Source: Nostoc sp. JL34
GTDB lineage: Bacteria > Cyanobacteriota > Cyanobacteriia > Cyanobacteriales > Nostocaceae
Direction of reading: 5' to 3'
Length of the DNA: 64,000 nt
Assembly (NCBI RefSeq): GCF_017114945.1
Contig: NZ_JABXKQ010000175.1
Span: 1 to 64,000 of the forward strand
Below, one piece after another: positions 50,401 through 58,099 of the stretch. Position 1 is the first letter of the stretch. Every line of letters begins with the position of its first letter. The notes under the pieces are model-generated. The model saw nothing but the letters and a program-made list of their open reading frames with translations, searched no databases and was not told the DNA's origin. The position numbers and the translations under genes were made by a program.

Positions 50401-51998
50401 GCAACTCGTTGCCCTTTTTTGACACAGAGATTAAAATTTTCTATTATCGGTGGAGCTATTTGGCTGTAGCCAAAGGTGACATTCCGTAATTCAACATCCC
50501 CTTGTAATTTCAGCTTGGGAGCAGAGGATAAATTTTTCTTTTCCTTCTGTTCCCTGCCTTTTTTCGGTTCTAACTGTGGGTCAATGGGGTTCTGTAAAAC
50601 GTCATCAAGGCGAATGAGATTGCTTTCCATATCTTGAAGGTCGGTTCCTAAGTTAACCAGATTATTTACAGGCTCAAGAAACCTTTGCGTCATCCCTTGG
50701 AAAGCAATTAACATGCCGATGCTCATAGCTCCATCCATGACTCGCAAACCGCCGATCGCTAGCATGAGTAGAGATGCACTACCTGACAGAAATGTTGGTA
50801 AAATTCCCAGTGTTTGGTTTGTTACTTCAAATTGTTGACGTATATTGATAGCTTTGGTGTAGTTACCTGCCCAGCGAGAGAAAAAATCCGGCTCTAATGC
50901 AGATGCTTTAAGTGTCTCTATACTTTGAAGCCCAGAAATCTCTATCCCTTGGACTTTCCCATACTCTTGCATCAATTTGGTATTAGCATCTGTGCGGTAC
51001 CTTCTAACCCATTGCAAAGTAACTAAATTTACAGCGACAAAGGCGATCGCAATTGAAGTTAGTAATACATCGTATTGCAGCATGACTATTACATACAGAA
51101 ATATAGAAGCTGCGGCGATCGCACTAGTAGCTAACTTCCCGGAAAGCAGGTTTGCTATACTATCGTTGAGTTGTATTCGACTACTAATTTCTCCTGCAAA
51201 TCGCTGATCGTAAAAACTGATGCTCAGGCGTAAAATATGCCAGAGGAATTGACTTTTCATGCTCGCGGACAGCTTGATTTTTAACTGACGCAGAAATTGC
51301 AACTGTAACAGTGTTAAAAATCCATTGAGTCCGGCTGTCAAAATCATCCCTAAAATTAGCGGCCGCAACCATTCATTTCTACCGCCAATTAATACATGAT
51401 CTACAAAAACTTGAGAAAATACAGGCAGAGCTAATCCTGGAATGACTTGCAAAAAACCTGCTACCACACAGTAAACCATAGCACCAACAGATCCTTGCAG
51501 ACGTGACCATAAACTCAAGATAGTGCTAGGTTTGCGTCCCCCTGTTTGGAAACCTAAAGCAGGTTCTAAAACCAGCACAACACCTGTGTAGGAGCCGCTA
51601 AATTCTTTCCATGAGACACTACGCCGTCCAGTAGCCGGATCGTTTAGATAAACTCGTTTCTTGCTTAAACCTTCTACGACTAGGAAATGGTTAAAGTTCC
51701 AAAATACAATGTAAGGGAGTTTGAGATTCCATAGTCCATCTAAGTCTTTCTTGTAGCTCTTAGTGCTAAGTCCATAGGTTCTAGCTACTTTAAGAATGTT
51801 GAAAGCACTAACACCATCGCGTGATACTCCACAAGCTTGCCTTAGTTCCGTCAGTGAAACAATACGACCATAGTACGCCAAAATAATTCCCAAGGCAGCA
51901 GCCCCACATTCTACTACCTCCATTTGCAGTAGAGTCGGAGTATGACACCGCTTGCTTTTACGCCCTATTATCCTCTGTAGATTTTGCCACCACATCAT
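47433..51998 (-). CDS. fused C39 peptidase / two-module ABC exporter (NHLP bacteriocin-type)
   Basis: 1521 aa: N-terminal C39 (LLQMEVVECGAAALGIILAYYGR...FNHFLVVEGLSKKRVYLNDPATGRR); ABC module 1 (GASGCGKST, LSGGQRQRLEIARAL); linker; ABC module 2 (GPSGSGKST, LSGGQRQRLLIARAL). Confidence 0.93.
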   Translation of the reverse strand: MMWWQNLQRIIGRKSKRCHTPTLLQMEVVECGAAALGIILAYYGRIVSLTELRQACGVSRDGVSAFNILKVARTYGLSTKSYKKDLDGLWNLKLPYIVFWNFNHFLVVEGLSKKRVYLNDPATGRRSVSWKEFSGSYTGVVLVLEPALGFQTGGRKPSTILSLWSRLQGSVGAMVYCVVAGFLQVIPGLALPVFSQVFVDHVLIGGRNEWLRPLILGMILTAGLNGFLTLLQLQFLRQLKIKLSASMKSQFLWHILRLSISFYDQRFAGEISSRIQLNDSIANLLSGKLATSAIAAASIFLYVIVMLQYDVLLTSIAIAFVAVNLVTLQWVRRYRTDANTKLMQEYGKVQGIEISGLQSIETLKASALEPDFFSRWAGNYTKAINIRQQFEVTNQTLGILPTFLSGSASLLMLAIGGLRVMDGAMSIGMLIAFQGMTQRFLEPVNNLVNLGTDLQDMESNLIRLDDVLQNPIDPQLEPKKGREQKEKKNLSSAPKLKLQGDVELRNVTFGYSQIAPPIIENFNLCVKKGQRVALVGASGCGKSTIAKLLCGLYEPWQGEIHFDGEPKERIERQVLVNSISAVDQEIFFFAGSVKDNLTLWDSTIPNQHLVQACQDAQIHDVIVSLPGAYNADLLEGATNLSGGQRQRLEIARALVNNPSILILDEASSALDAETENQVSHNLQARGCTCIIVAHRLSTIRDCDEIIVLEHGKIVQQGTHEQLQQIEGTYLQLIRSEQNLEFESSIVPTTETNFADISLISSTSLTKIDAIKNPIQEIDAELLRLESKERLDRELMTQTLTELASVLQPRSDKVSNRSTLNKNFYLTDNQQPLLVAAGAVGRALGIEIRPPAISEDSQEIKDSVEALARASCIRVRQIKLPDNWWRQDYGPILAYTEKTKLPVALLPTSNTRYQLYAPSEQTSVPVDARTAATLIPNAYIFYRPLSQKHLKVLDLLQFAFQGHYRELIVIFLTGITVTSLGMLTPQATAILIDKAIPDGNRALLGQVAFGLLATNAGAILFQLIQGLATIRLETFATSSTQAAVWDRLLNLKLSFFRSFSVGDLNYRVTAINQIHQRLGNTILKSTLSSLFSLLNLGLLFYYNFSLALLAGAVALINTAVTIIFGVAIVRKARSELTYEGKIFGVVIQLINGVAKLRVAKAETRAFAYWGQQYTQQLKLMLSTQGIEDSLAGINKVLPALTTAALFWSAAGLIAQSQALGESRLSIGTFLAINVAFGTFINGVTSLSSTVVEVLQILPLWELAKPILIAEPEINFNQADPGKLSGSLTLERVSFGYANDLPLVLDNISIHAQAGEFIAIVGPSGSGKSTLLKLLLGFESPKLGKVYYDGQDLASVDIHAVRRQLGVVLQNSRLMSASIFNNITSGAGLTIDQAWEAAQMAGLADDIAAMPMGMHTVVSEGGTNLSGGQRQRLLIARALALKPKILLFDEATSALDNTTQAIVSQSLDKLQVTRIVIAHRLSTICNAHRIYVLQAGRVIQQGTFQELATMEGLFAQLMVRQMM

Positions 51999-52000
51999 AT

Positions 52001-52333
52001 CTAGTTAATCCCACTCCAGGATTTTAAAAGCGGGAAGAAAAAAGTAATCAGGGCGCGATCGCGTCCAATTGAGTCTAGCCCTTTTTCCTTTAAAATTGGT
52101 GTGAGCTTCTGTATTGCTTGCAAGCTTTGATGCAAAGTTTGGCGTTGCTGTGCCATTACCTGTTTGTCTGCGTTTTGCCACTGTCGTTGCAAAGAACTAG
52201 CTTCGTTATCCTGTGCTTGCAGTTGCTCTAATTTAGTGCGTACTAGTTGTAGCTGTTTTATCAGTTCGCTGTGGGCTAGTGTCGCCAGTAGTTTCATATA
52301 TATCCCAGAATTGCTGGTTGTGAAAGCGATCAA
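52001..52333 (-). CDS. small coiled-coil hypothetical protein
   Basis: 110 aa with Gln/Leu-rich helix, between GT and exporter in the same orientation; internal ATG MKLLATLAHSEL is an alternative start. Confidence 0.6.
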   Translation of the reverse strand: MIAFTTSNSGIYMKLLATLAHSELIKQLQLVRTKLEQLQAQDNEASSLQRQWQNADKQVMAQQRQTLHQSLQAIQKLTPILKEKGLDSIGRDRALITFFFPLLKSWSGIN

Positions 52334-52350
52334 AATAGAAAAATCCTGCC

Positions 52351-52399
52351 TTCCATTGATGTGCGATACACATTTTCTTCGTGTCGCACATCAATGGAA
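52351..52399. terminator. long intergenic hairpin inside the operon (terminator/attenuator/processing site candidate)
   Basis: ttccattgatgtgcga(ta)cac ... gtgtcgcacatcaatggaa, 19-bp stem with 2-nt bulge. Confidence 0.6.
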
Positions 52400-52495
52400 A
52401 TGGATAATCTCAGCAATGATCGAAAACAGTAATATTATTACTCATGGCAACACTTTACTTTTTCAAAACAATTTTCCAGAGAGCAACTATCTAAT

Positions 52496-53563
52496 TTAAA
52501 TCAATTGATAAACTTCACTTTTTTGAAACCTGTTTAAGAAATAGTCAGCCCTAAGCTTGCTTCTGGTTTCACAAGTTTTCAAATAATTGTGAGTATCTAA
52601 AATTAATGAAGTGTCCAACGCTTTTTCTGCTGCTTCAGACAAGCTATTGAAGTACATGGGATAATCTTTGCCCAAGTACTCAACTACTGCTGGTAAGGGA
52701 TTAATTAAGATTGGAGTTGCTCTGGCAATACATTCTATAACTACATTGTTAGCACTGCTATCATATAAATTAAGAAAAACTATATTTTCTGATAAGAGTT
52801 CATCGTATTCATTATTTGGCATATAAATAACTTCTGTAGTATTTTTGTAAAAAGACTGCTCTATTTGTAATTGGTCAATTTCTTTCTCAATTTGCATTAA
52901 AGTATTTATTTCTTGCTCTATGTAAAGCGAATACATAGGTAGTAATCTAATTTTTTCGTATTTTAAGGAATTATTTTGAGGAATAGGTAACTGGTAAATG
53001 GCATGAAGCTTGCGTAACCACCAGCCAACTTGCACAATTTTTTTATGACTATTATTCAGGAATTTCTCAAAATTAAATTGTAATTCTGGTATTTCTGTAG
53101 GATGAATCAAAGTAGAAACTGGTTTACCTGTTTCTACTCTCACCCATTGAGCTTGATACTCAGATAATGTAAATAAACCTACGCAATAATCAAGACTTTG
53201 TTTCCAGATATTTTTAGCAAAGATTGTTTGAGGAGAATAATGATACCAAAACCAAGTAGGCATATTTGGCGGATTATGTATAAAACCCACCCAAGGTTGA
53301 GTATAGGGTGTAATGCCTTTTTCCTCTGAAGTGGCAAGAGAAGTGTAAAGACCATGCTTTTTCATTTTTTCTAAAACCACATCGGGTCTTTTACCCGATC
53401 TCTTGTGTTTATAAGCAAAGTTATTCTCTATAAAGCCATCAAAGTAGATGCCGCGATCTTTATGCAGTGGTTTTAAAGCATTGACAGCAAAATCCCAACC
53501 ACTACGATGAAAATTAAAGATGATTTGGTTAGATAAATTAATTTTACAAATAGTATGGTTCAT
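52496..53563 (-). CDS. glycosyltransferase-like protein (GT-B/GT4-like)
   Basis: HNPPNMPTWFWYHYSPQTIF..LFTLSEYQAQWV and LNLYDSSANNVVIECIARATPILINPLPAVVEYLG acceptor/donor-domain patterns. Confidence 0.7.
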   Translation of the reverse strand: MNHTICKINLSNQIIFNFHRSGWDFAVNALKPLHKDRGIYFDGFIENNFAYKHKRSGKRPDVVLEKMKKHGLYTSLATSEEKGITPYTQPWVGFIHNPPNMPTWFWYHYSPQTIFAKNIWKQSLDYCVGLFTLSEYQAQWVRVETGKPVSTLIHPTEIPELQFNFEKFLNNSHKKIVQVGWWLRKLHAIYQLPIPQNNSLKYEKIRLLPMYSLYIEQEINTLMQIEKEIDQLQIEQSFYKNTTEVIYMPNNEYDELLSENIVFLNLYDSSANNVVIECIARATPILINPLPAVVEYLGKDYPMYFNSLSEAAEKALDTSLILDTHNYLKTCETRSKLRADYFLNRFQKSEVYQLI

Positions 53564-53570
53564 AATTCAT

Positions 53571-54734
53571 TTACAACCAGCTCTCGATTAAGTCGCACGC
53601 TTCGATTAAACCCTGTTCAGCTTTGATTTTTTCACCGACTTCAACAGCCCGTTTTTTATAATCAGGTGTCAATATTTTCTTCTGTAAAATATTAGCTATT
53701 CCATCCACTGTCAGCTTCTGTGAGTCCATAACAGATCCTACCCCTAATCTCAGTACCTGTAGCGCATTATAAAATTGATCGTTACCTAAGGGTTCTACCA
53801 GCATTGGACAGCCATTACACAATGACCGCGCGATTGTCCCCACACCGCCATGAGTAATCAAAGCGGCTGCACGGGAAAACAACCAATTGTGGGATATCAA
53901 ACCATCTAGAAACATAACGTTATCTCGCTCGATGTCTAATGGTAAATGGCTTTCATTGAAGCCTGCCCAGCCTTGTTGAATCACAATTCGGCGACCTAAT
54001 TTAGCCGCAGCGCGGACGTGGATCTCTACAACTTCCTGAGGATTTTCTACAGGTACACTGCTATATGAAAGCACTAAAGGTTTGGGTTCCTGCTCAACAA
54101 ATTCCTTAAGCTCTTGACTGGGTTGCCAGTCAATCCAATCTGGATCTTCATAAAACCAGAAACCTGTTTGATGTGCATGGGAATATTCTGGAAGTAACTC
54201 GCAAAGATAGGGACTAGCAGCCAAAATTAAGCGGTTCAAATCTTTGGTATTTTGCAAACTATCGCCAGAAGATGCTTGGTTTTCAGTTTCTGACTTAGGA
54301 AAGCAAAGAAAAAACGGAGTAACACAAGATTCAACCCAACAAATATCATAAATATCTGCTGTCATTGCTGCGACTCTTTTTTGCAAGCTACAAGAAATTA
54401 GCAAATCTGCATCATGACATGCCTCCATAACACAGTCCACACTGTCGATTAAGTTATGATCGAACGCACTTACAGATTTTGTTGTCTCTAATGACTCCTC
54501 CCTCAACAAAGGCAAATGGTTCCATTCTCGTGCATAACGTTGCGCTTCTTGAGGACCAATCTGTGGACGACCAACATCAGCTACTTGCAGTCCAGCTTTT
54601 AAAACATAGGGATGTATTGCCTGATTTACCACCATACGTACTTGATGTCCTCTAGTTTTCAGGACTTTTCCAAGTGCAATAAAGGGCAAGTGGTCTCCTA
54701 ATGTACCGTAAGTTGTGATGACTATAGTGCTCAT
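53571..54734 (-). CDS. GT1/UGT-family glycosyltransferase
   Basis: IVITTYGTLGDHLPFIALGKVLKTRGHQVRMVVN and ALITHGGVGTIARSLCNGCPMLVEPLGNDQFYNA. Confidence 0.9.
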   Translation of the reverse strand: MSTIVITTYGTLGDHLPFIALGKVLKTRGHQVRMVVNQAIHPYVLKAGLQVADVGRPQIGPQEAQRYAREWNHLPLLREESLETTKSVSAFDHNLIDSVDCVMEACHDADLLISCSLQKRVAAMTADIYDICWVESCVTPFFLCFPKSETENQASSGDSLQNTKDLNRLILAASPYLCELLPEYSHAHQTGFWFYEDPDWIDWQPSQELKEFVEQEPKPLVLSYSSVPVENPQEVVEIHVRAAAKLGRRIVIQQGWAGFNESHLPLDIERDNVMFLDGLISHNWLFSRAAALITHGGVGTIARSLCNGCPMLVEPLGNDQFYNALQVLRLGVGSVMDSQKLTVDGIANILQKKILTPDYKKRAVEVGEKIKAEQGLIEACDLIESWL

Positions 54735-54795
54735 GTATTAGGTAGTTAATAAGTAGATTGGTCAAGAATATCGTAATTGCGAAACCAATGGGAAG

Positions 54796-54822
54796 TTAGG
54801 TGGAATTCATATTTCCACCTAA
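54796..54822. repeat. perfect 10-bp hairpin between precursor and GT gene
   Basis: ttaggtggaa-ttcatat-ttccacctaa. Confidence 0.75.
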
Positions 54823-54840
54823 TAGTAGACCTTTAAAATT

Positions 54841-54880
54841 CATGATTTGGAGGGTGAGTTAAACTCCCTTGGAAATCATG
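54841..54880. repeat. second imperfect hairpin between precursor and GT gene
   Basis: catgatttggagggtgagttaaactcccttggaaatcatg; 8-bp outer and 5-bp inner stem. Confidence 0.6.
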
Positions 54881-55026
54881 AGAATATCTGAGAACTAACG
54901 CAATTTCATGAAAATAGATTTTGACCTTTTATCGAACTAAATTTTCAATAAATTCAATCAAAATTTGCTATTTCTCATGGATTTTGCTTAAACATTAGCT
55001 AAATCTATACATATTGCATTCACTCA

Positions 55027-55242
55027 TTATTTTATGACGAGTTCTATAGAGCCGTTTGCTATCTTTGCATCGAGTCCTTCGTCGTCAAAGAGGATACTTT
55101 GTCTAGTGTATAATTCGTCCTGTCCTTGGAATTTGAAGTATATACCCAGTCCGCCTATTATCTTCATCAAATCTTCTTCTGATAGTTCACCCTCTATAAA
55201 CACATTGCTGGTGCTTTGGTCTTGTTCTTGTGAAGGATTCAT
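55027..55242 (-). CDS. putative double-glycine-leader precursor peptide (RiPP/bacteriocin-like)
   Basis: MNPSQEQDQSTSNVFIEGELSEEDLMKIIGG|LGIYFKFQGQDELYTRQSILFDDEGLDAKIANGSIELVIK; GELSEEDLMKIIGG leader; RBS-like aaaggaaag upstream; same strand as the C39 exporter. Confidence 0.75.
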   Translation of the reverse strand: MNPSQEQDQSTSNVFIEGELSEEDLMKIIGGLGIYFKFQGQDELYTRQSILFDDEGLDAKIANGSIELVIK

Positions 55243-55582
55243 GTTTCTTTCCTTTGTTAATGTCTAAATTTATCAATACTTCACCATTTACGAGGACAAG
55301 TTGATAATGCTCTAACTATCAACTTACTTTTATCTGAGACTGGGCAAAAACAATAAGTCCAAAAAATTCCTTCCAGGTTTCCCGTAAGTTTCTTTTTACC
55401 TATTGCCCGCAGGCAGTATAAAGAGTTCGATAGTCTAAGCTCCCTTATAAGCGAAAAGCTCCTGCATGGGTTATTTTGCCAGTTTTGCCAAATTTTGTAA
55501 GGCTCTTAATTTGGTGAAGGTATTTTACTATGCACTAAAATACAGCTTATCAACAGCATAATCAAGGGTTACTACAAAACAT

Positions 55583-55645
55583 CCTACTTTTCCTACTTTT
55601 CCTACTTTTCCTACTTTTCCCACTTTTCCCACTTTTCCTACTTTA
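55583..55645. repeat. 9-bp tandem repeat, 7 copies
   Basis: cctactttt x4, cccactttt x2, cctacttta. Confidence 0.9.
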
Positions 55646-56097
55646 TCAAGCAAATAGTTTAGTAGCTAAATATACAATCATTAACTTGTCAATAAAGATA
55701 CTGAGTTTAATTATTGCCTCAGCCAATTGACTAGTTCTCCATTTAAAATTCCAACTCCCTAGCACGGAAATTTTGCTTTTGTGGTTGTTGAGAAATTTTT
55801 GATAGTTTCACTCGTTCAAAGGATACCGCTGCATCATCTCCCCAATCTCCACTGCTTCATCTTCGAGTGTGTACACATCTTCTTCTGTTGTAGGGACAAT
55901 GTTCCCTACTGCGTGGTCTATTTAATTAATAAAGTGCTACAAGTGACATTTATACTCCAAAATTTGTGTTGATAATCAAGTAGCGATCGCTTATTTACCA
56001 GGAAAATTTGCTTGATAAACCAAGAAAATCAGGGTTTTTGCGAAGAATATTTCCACATGGTAATATTGTTTGTTTGGTTTAAGTACGGATATTCAGT

Positions 56098-57414
56098 ATG
56101 GTTCCCATAAAGACTGTTCTCAAAGATTCAGAGCAAGTCACTCGGTTGTTTTCTCATCTTGAATTTGATGGAAAAAAACTCAATCATCAACCGGGTAATG
56201 TATTGGGAAGTACTGCATTGATTGCGGGAACCACCGTTGGGGCTGGGATTCTGGCTCTACCAGCCGTTACCTTGCCATCTGGTATTGTGCCATCCACATC
56301 TGGACTAGTTGCTGTTTGGCTCTACGCTTTAGTGTCAGGGTTATTGGTTGCAGATGTTACTTTAAACACAATGCGAACAGAAGGGCGTGCAAGTATAGGT
56401 TTTTTGGGAGTTGTTGAAAAAATCCTTGGTAAACTAGGAGCGCGAATTGCTGGTGGCGCATATTTATTTATGCACTATGCTCTCTTGGTGGCATATATCA
56501 CTGAAGGCGGAGAGATTTTAGGATATGCGGCGGCTAAAGTCTGGGGTGTGCAGATATTGCCTACGTGGGTAGGCACAACGACTTTCACGCTCTTATTTGG
56601 TGGCATTATGTATCTTGGGCGAGAAAAGTTTATTGAGAAATTAAACAGCGCCTTTGTCGGAATTGTCATTGTTTCCTTCTTGGGACTATTGTTTCTGGCA
56701 GGAGGACACATTCAGAGTGCCCAACTGTTATTTCAGAACTGGAGTGCCCTTGGTAGTGCCATTTCAGTGATGTCTGTGGCGCTATTTTTCCAAAACGTTG
56801 TGCCCTTGGTTGTGGCGCAACTCGAAGGGGATGCTGGCAAAATTCGTCAGTCTATCTTTATTGGTTCTGTGATTCCTCTAATTATGTTCTTGGCATGGAA
56901 TGCCGTAATTTTAGGAAGCGTCAGTCCCGATATGCTAGATGGCACATCTGATGGTAGAACTATTTTTGATCCATTGCAAATTCTTCGAGCAGGTAGTGCA
57001 GGGGAATGGTTAGGAGTGCTAGTATCCATTTTTTCAGAGTTTGCGATCGTCACATCATTCATTGGATTTGTGTACGGATTGCTGGATTTGTTCAAAGATA
57101 TTTTCCTACTTGCACAGGGCAGACTTTCTAGCCGCCTACCCCTCTATTCGTTGGTTCTTTTCCCTCCTATGACTCTCGGAACGCTTAATCCCAGCATCTT
57201 TTTTACTGCCCTAGATTACACTGGAACATTTAGTATCTCAGTTCTAGGTGGAATTATTCCGGCGTTAATGAGTTGGAAACAACGTCAAGAACAAGAAAAC
57301 TCAGATAGCATCAATCAGCCATTTGTTCCGGGTGGTAAGGTGACACTCATTGTGATGATTGGAGTAGCATTAGCTATGATGGGAAGACAAATTCTGTCAA
57401 TTTACACAAAGTAA
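56098..57414 (+). CDS. aromatic amino acid (tyrosine/tryptophan) permease family
   Basis: GSTALIAGTTVGAGILALPAVTLPSG; about 11 hydrophobic segments; HAAAP-like. Confidence 0.85.
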   Translation: MVPIKTVLKDSEQVTRLFSHLEFDGKKLNHQPGNVLGSTALIAGTTVGAGILALPAVTLPSGIVPSTSGLVAVWLYALVSGLLVADVTLNTMRTEGRASIGFLGVVEKILGKLGARIAGGAYLFMHYALLVAYITEGGEILGYAAAKVWGVQILPTWVGTTTFTLLFGGIMYLGREKFIEKLNSAFVGIVIVSFLGLLFLAGGHIQSAQLLFQNWSALGSAISVMSVALFFQNVVPLVVAQLEGDAGKIRQSIFIGSVIPLIMFLAWNAVILGSVSPDMLDGTSDGRTIFDPLQILRAGSAGEWLGVLVSIFSEFAIVTSFIGFVYGLLDLFKDIFLLAQGRLSSRLPLYSLVLFPPMTLGTLNPSIFFTALDYTGTFSISVLGGIIPALMSWKQRQEQENSDSINQPFVPGGKVTLIVMIGVALAMMGRQILSIYTK

Positions 57415-57482
57415 AACCATCAATAAATTTTTGTGCTACATAAAGACTATAATCGTAGTATGAACATGCTAACTACAATCAA

Positions 57483-58028
57483 ATGAGTGATTCTCGCCTC
57501 GTTAAAATCAGCAAATATCTCAGCAAATATCTACGACACACACCAGATGCAATTGGAATTCAACTTGCTCCTGGTGGTTGGGTTGCTGTTGATGAACTAC
57601 TTACTGCTTGTGCTAAAGACAAATTTCCAATTACCCGTCAGGAATTACAGATGGTAGTTGAATCCAACGAGAAACAACGCTTTTCTTTTGATTCTACAGG
57701 TAATCTTATTCGTGCTAATCAAGGACATAGTGTAGAAGTCGATTTACAATTAGAACCTGTTATTCCTCCAGATGAGCTTTATCACGGCACTGGACACAAA
57801 TCTGTAGAGTCAATTCTGCAAACAGGACTTTGCAAAATGTCACGACATCATGTCCATTTATCGAAGGAGATTGCAACAGCACAAACTGTTGGTGCAAGAC
57901 ATGGGAAAGCAGTGGTTTTTACTGTAAATACTGCGGCAATGCATCAGGCAGGTTATATTTTCTATTGTTCTGCGAATGGTGTTTGGTTAGTCGATCATGT
58001 GCCACCTGAGTATCTACAAAAAATTTGA
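57483..58028 (+). CDS. kptA: RNA 2'-phosphotransferase (Tpt1/KptA)
   Basis: KISKYLSKYLRHTPDAIGIQLAPGGWVAVDELL; LYHGTGHKSVESILQTGL; RHHVHLSKEIATAQTVGARHGK. Confidence 0.93.
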   Translation: MSDSRLVKISKYLSKYLRHTPDAIGIQLAPGGWVAVDELLTACAKDKFPITRQELQMVVESNEKQRFSFDSTGNLIRANQGHSVEVDLQLEPVIPPDELYHGTGHKSVESILQTGLCKMSRHHVHLSKEIATAQTVGARHGKAVVFTVNTAAMHQAGYIFYCSANGVWLVDHVPPEYLQKI

Positions 58029-58099
58029 ATTTTCACAAAACAGAATTCAGAAAGATTTCCTCTATTAAGAGTTTCTAATATGACTTGAAAAATTCTTCT

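Noticed and set aside
52164-52499. 111-aa + strand ORF in the peptide operon
   Set aside because: Antisense to the coiled-coil gene and spans the hairpin; Cys/Ser-rich shadow translation.
55034-55267. 77-aa + strand ORF opposite the GG peptide
   Set aside because: Antisense to the peptide; no RBS or leader features, whereas the minus frame has a GG leader and RBS.
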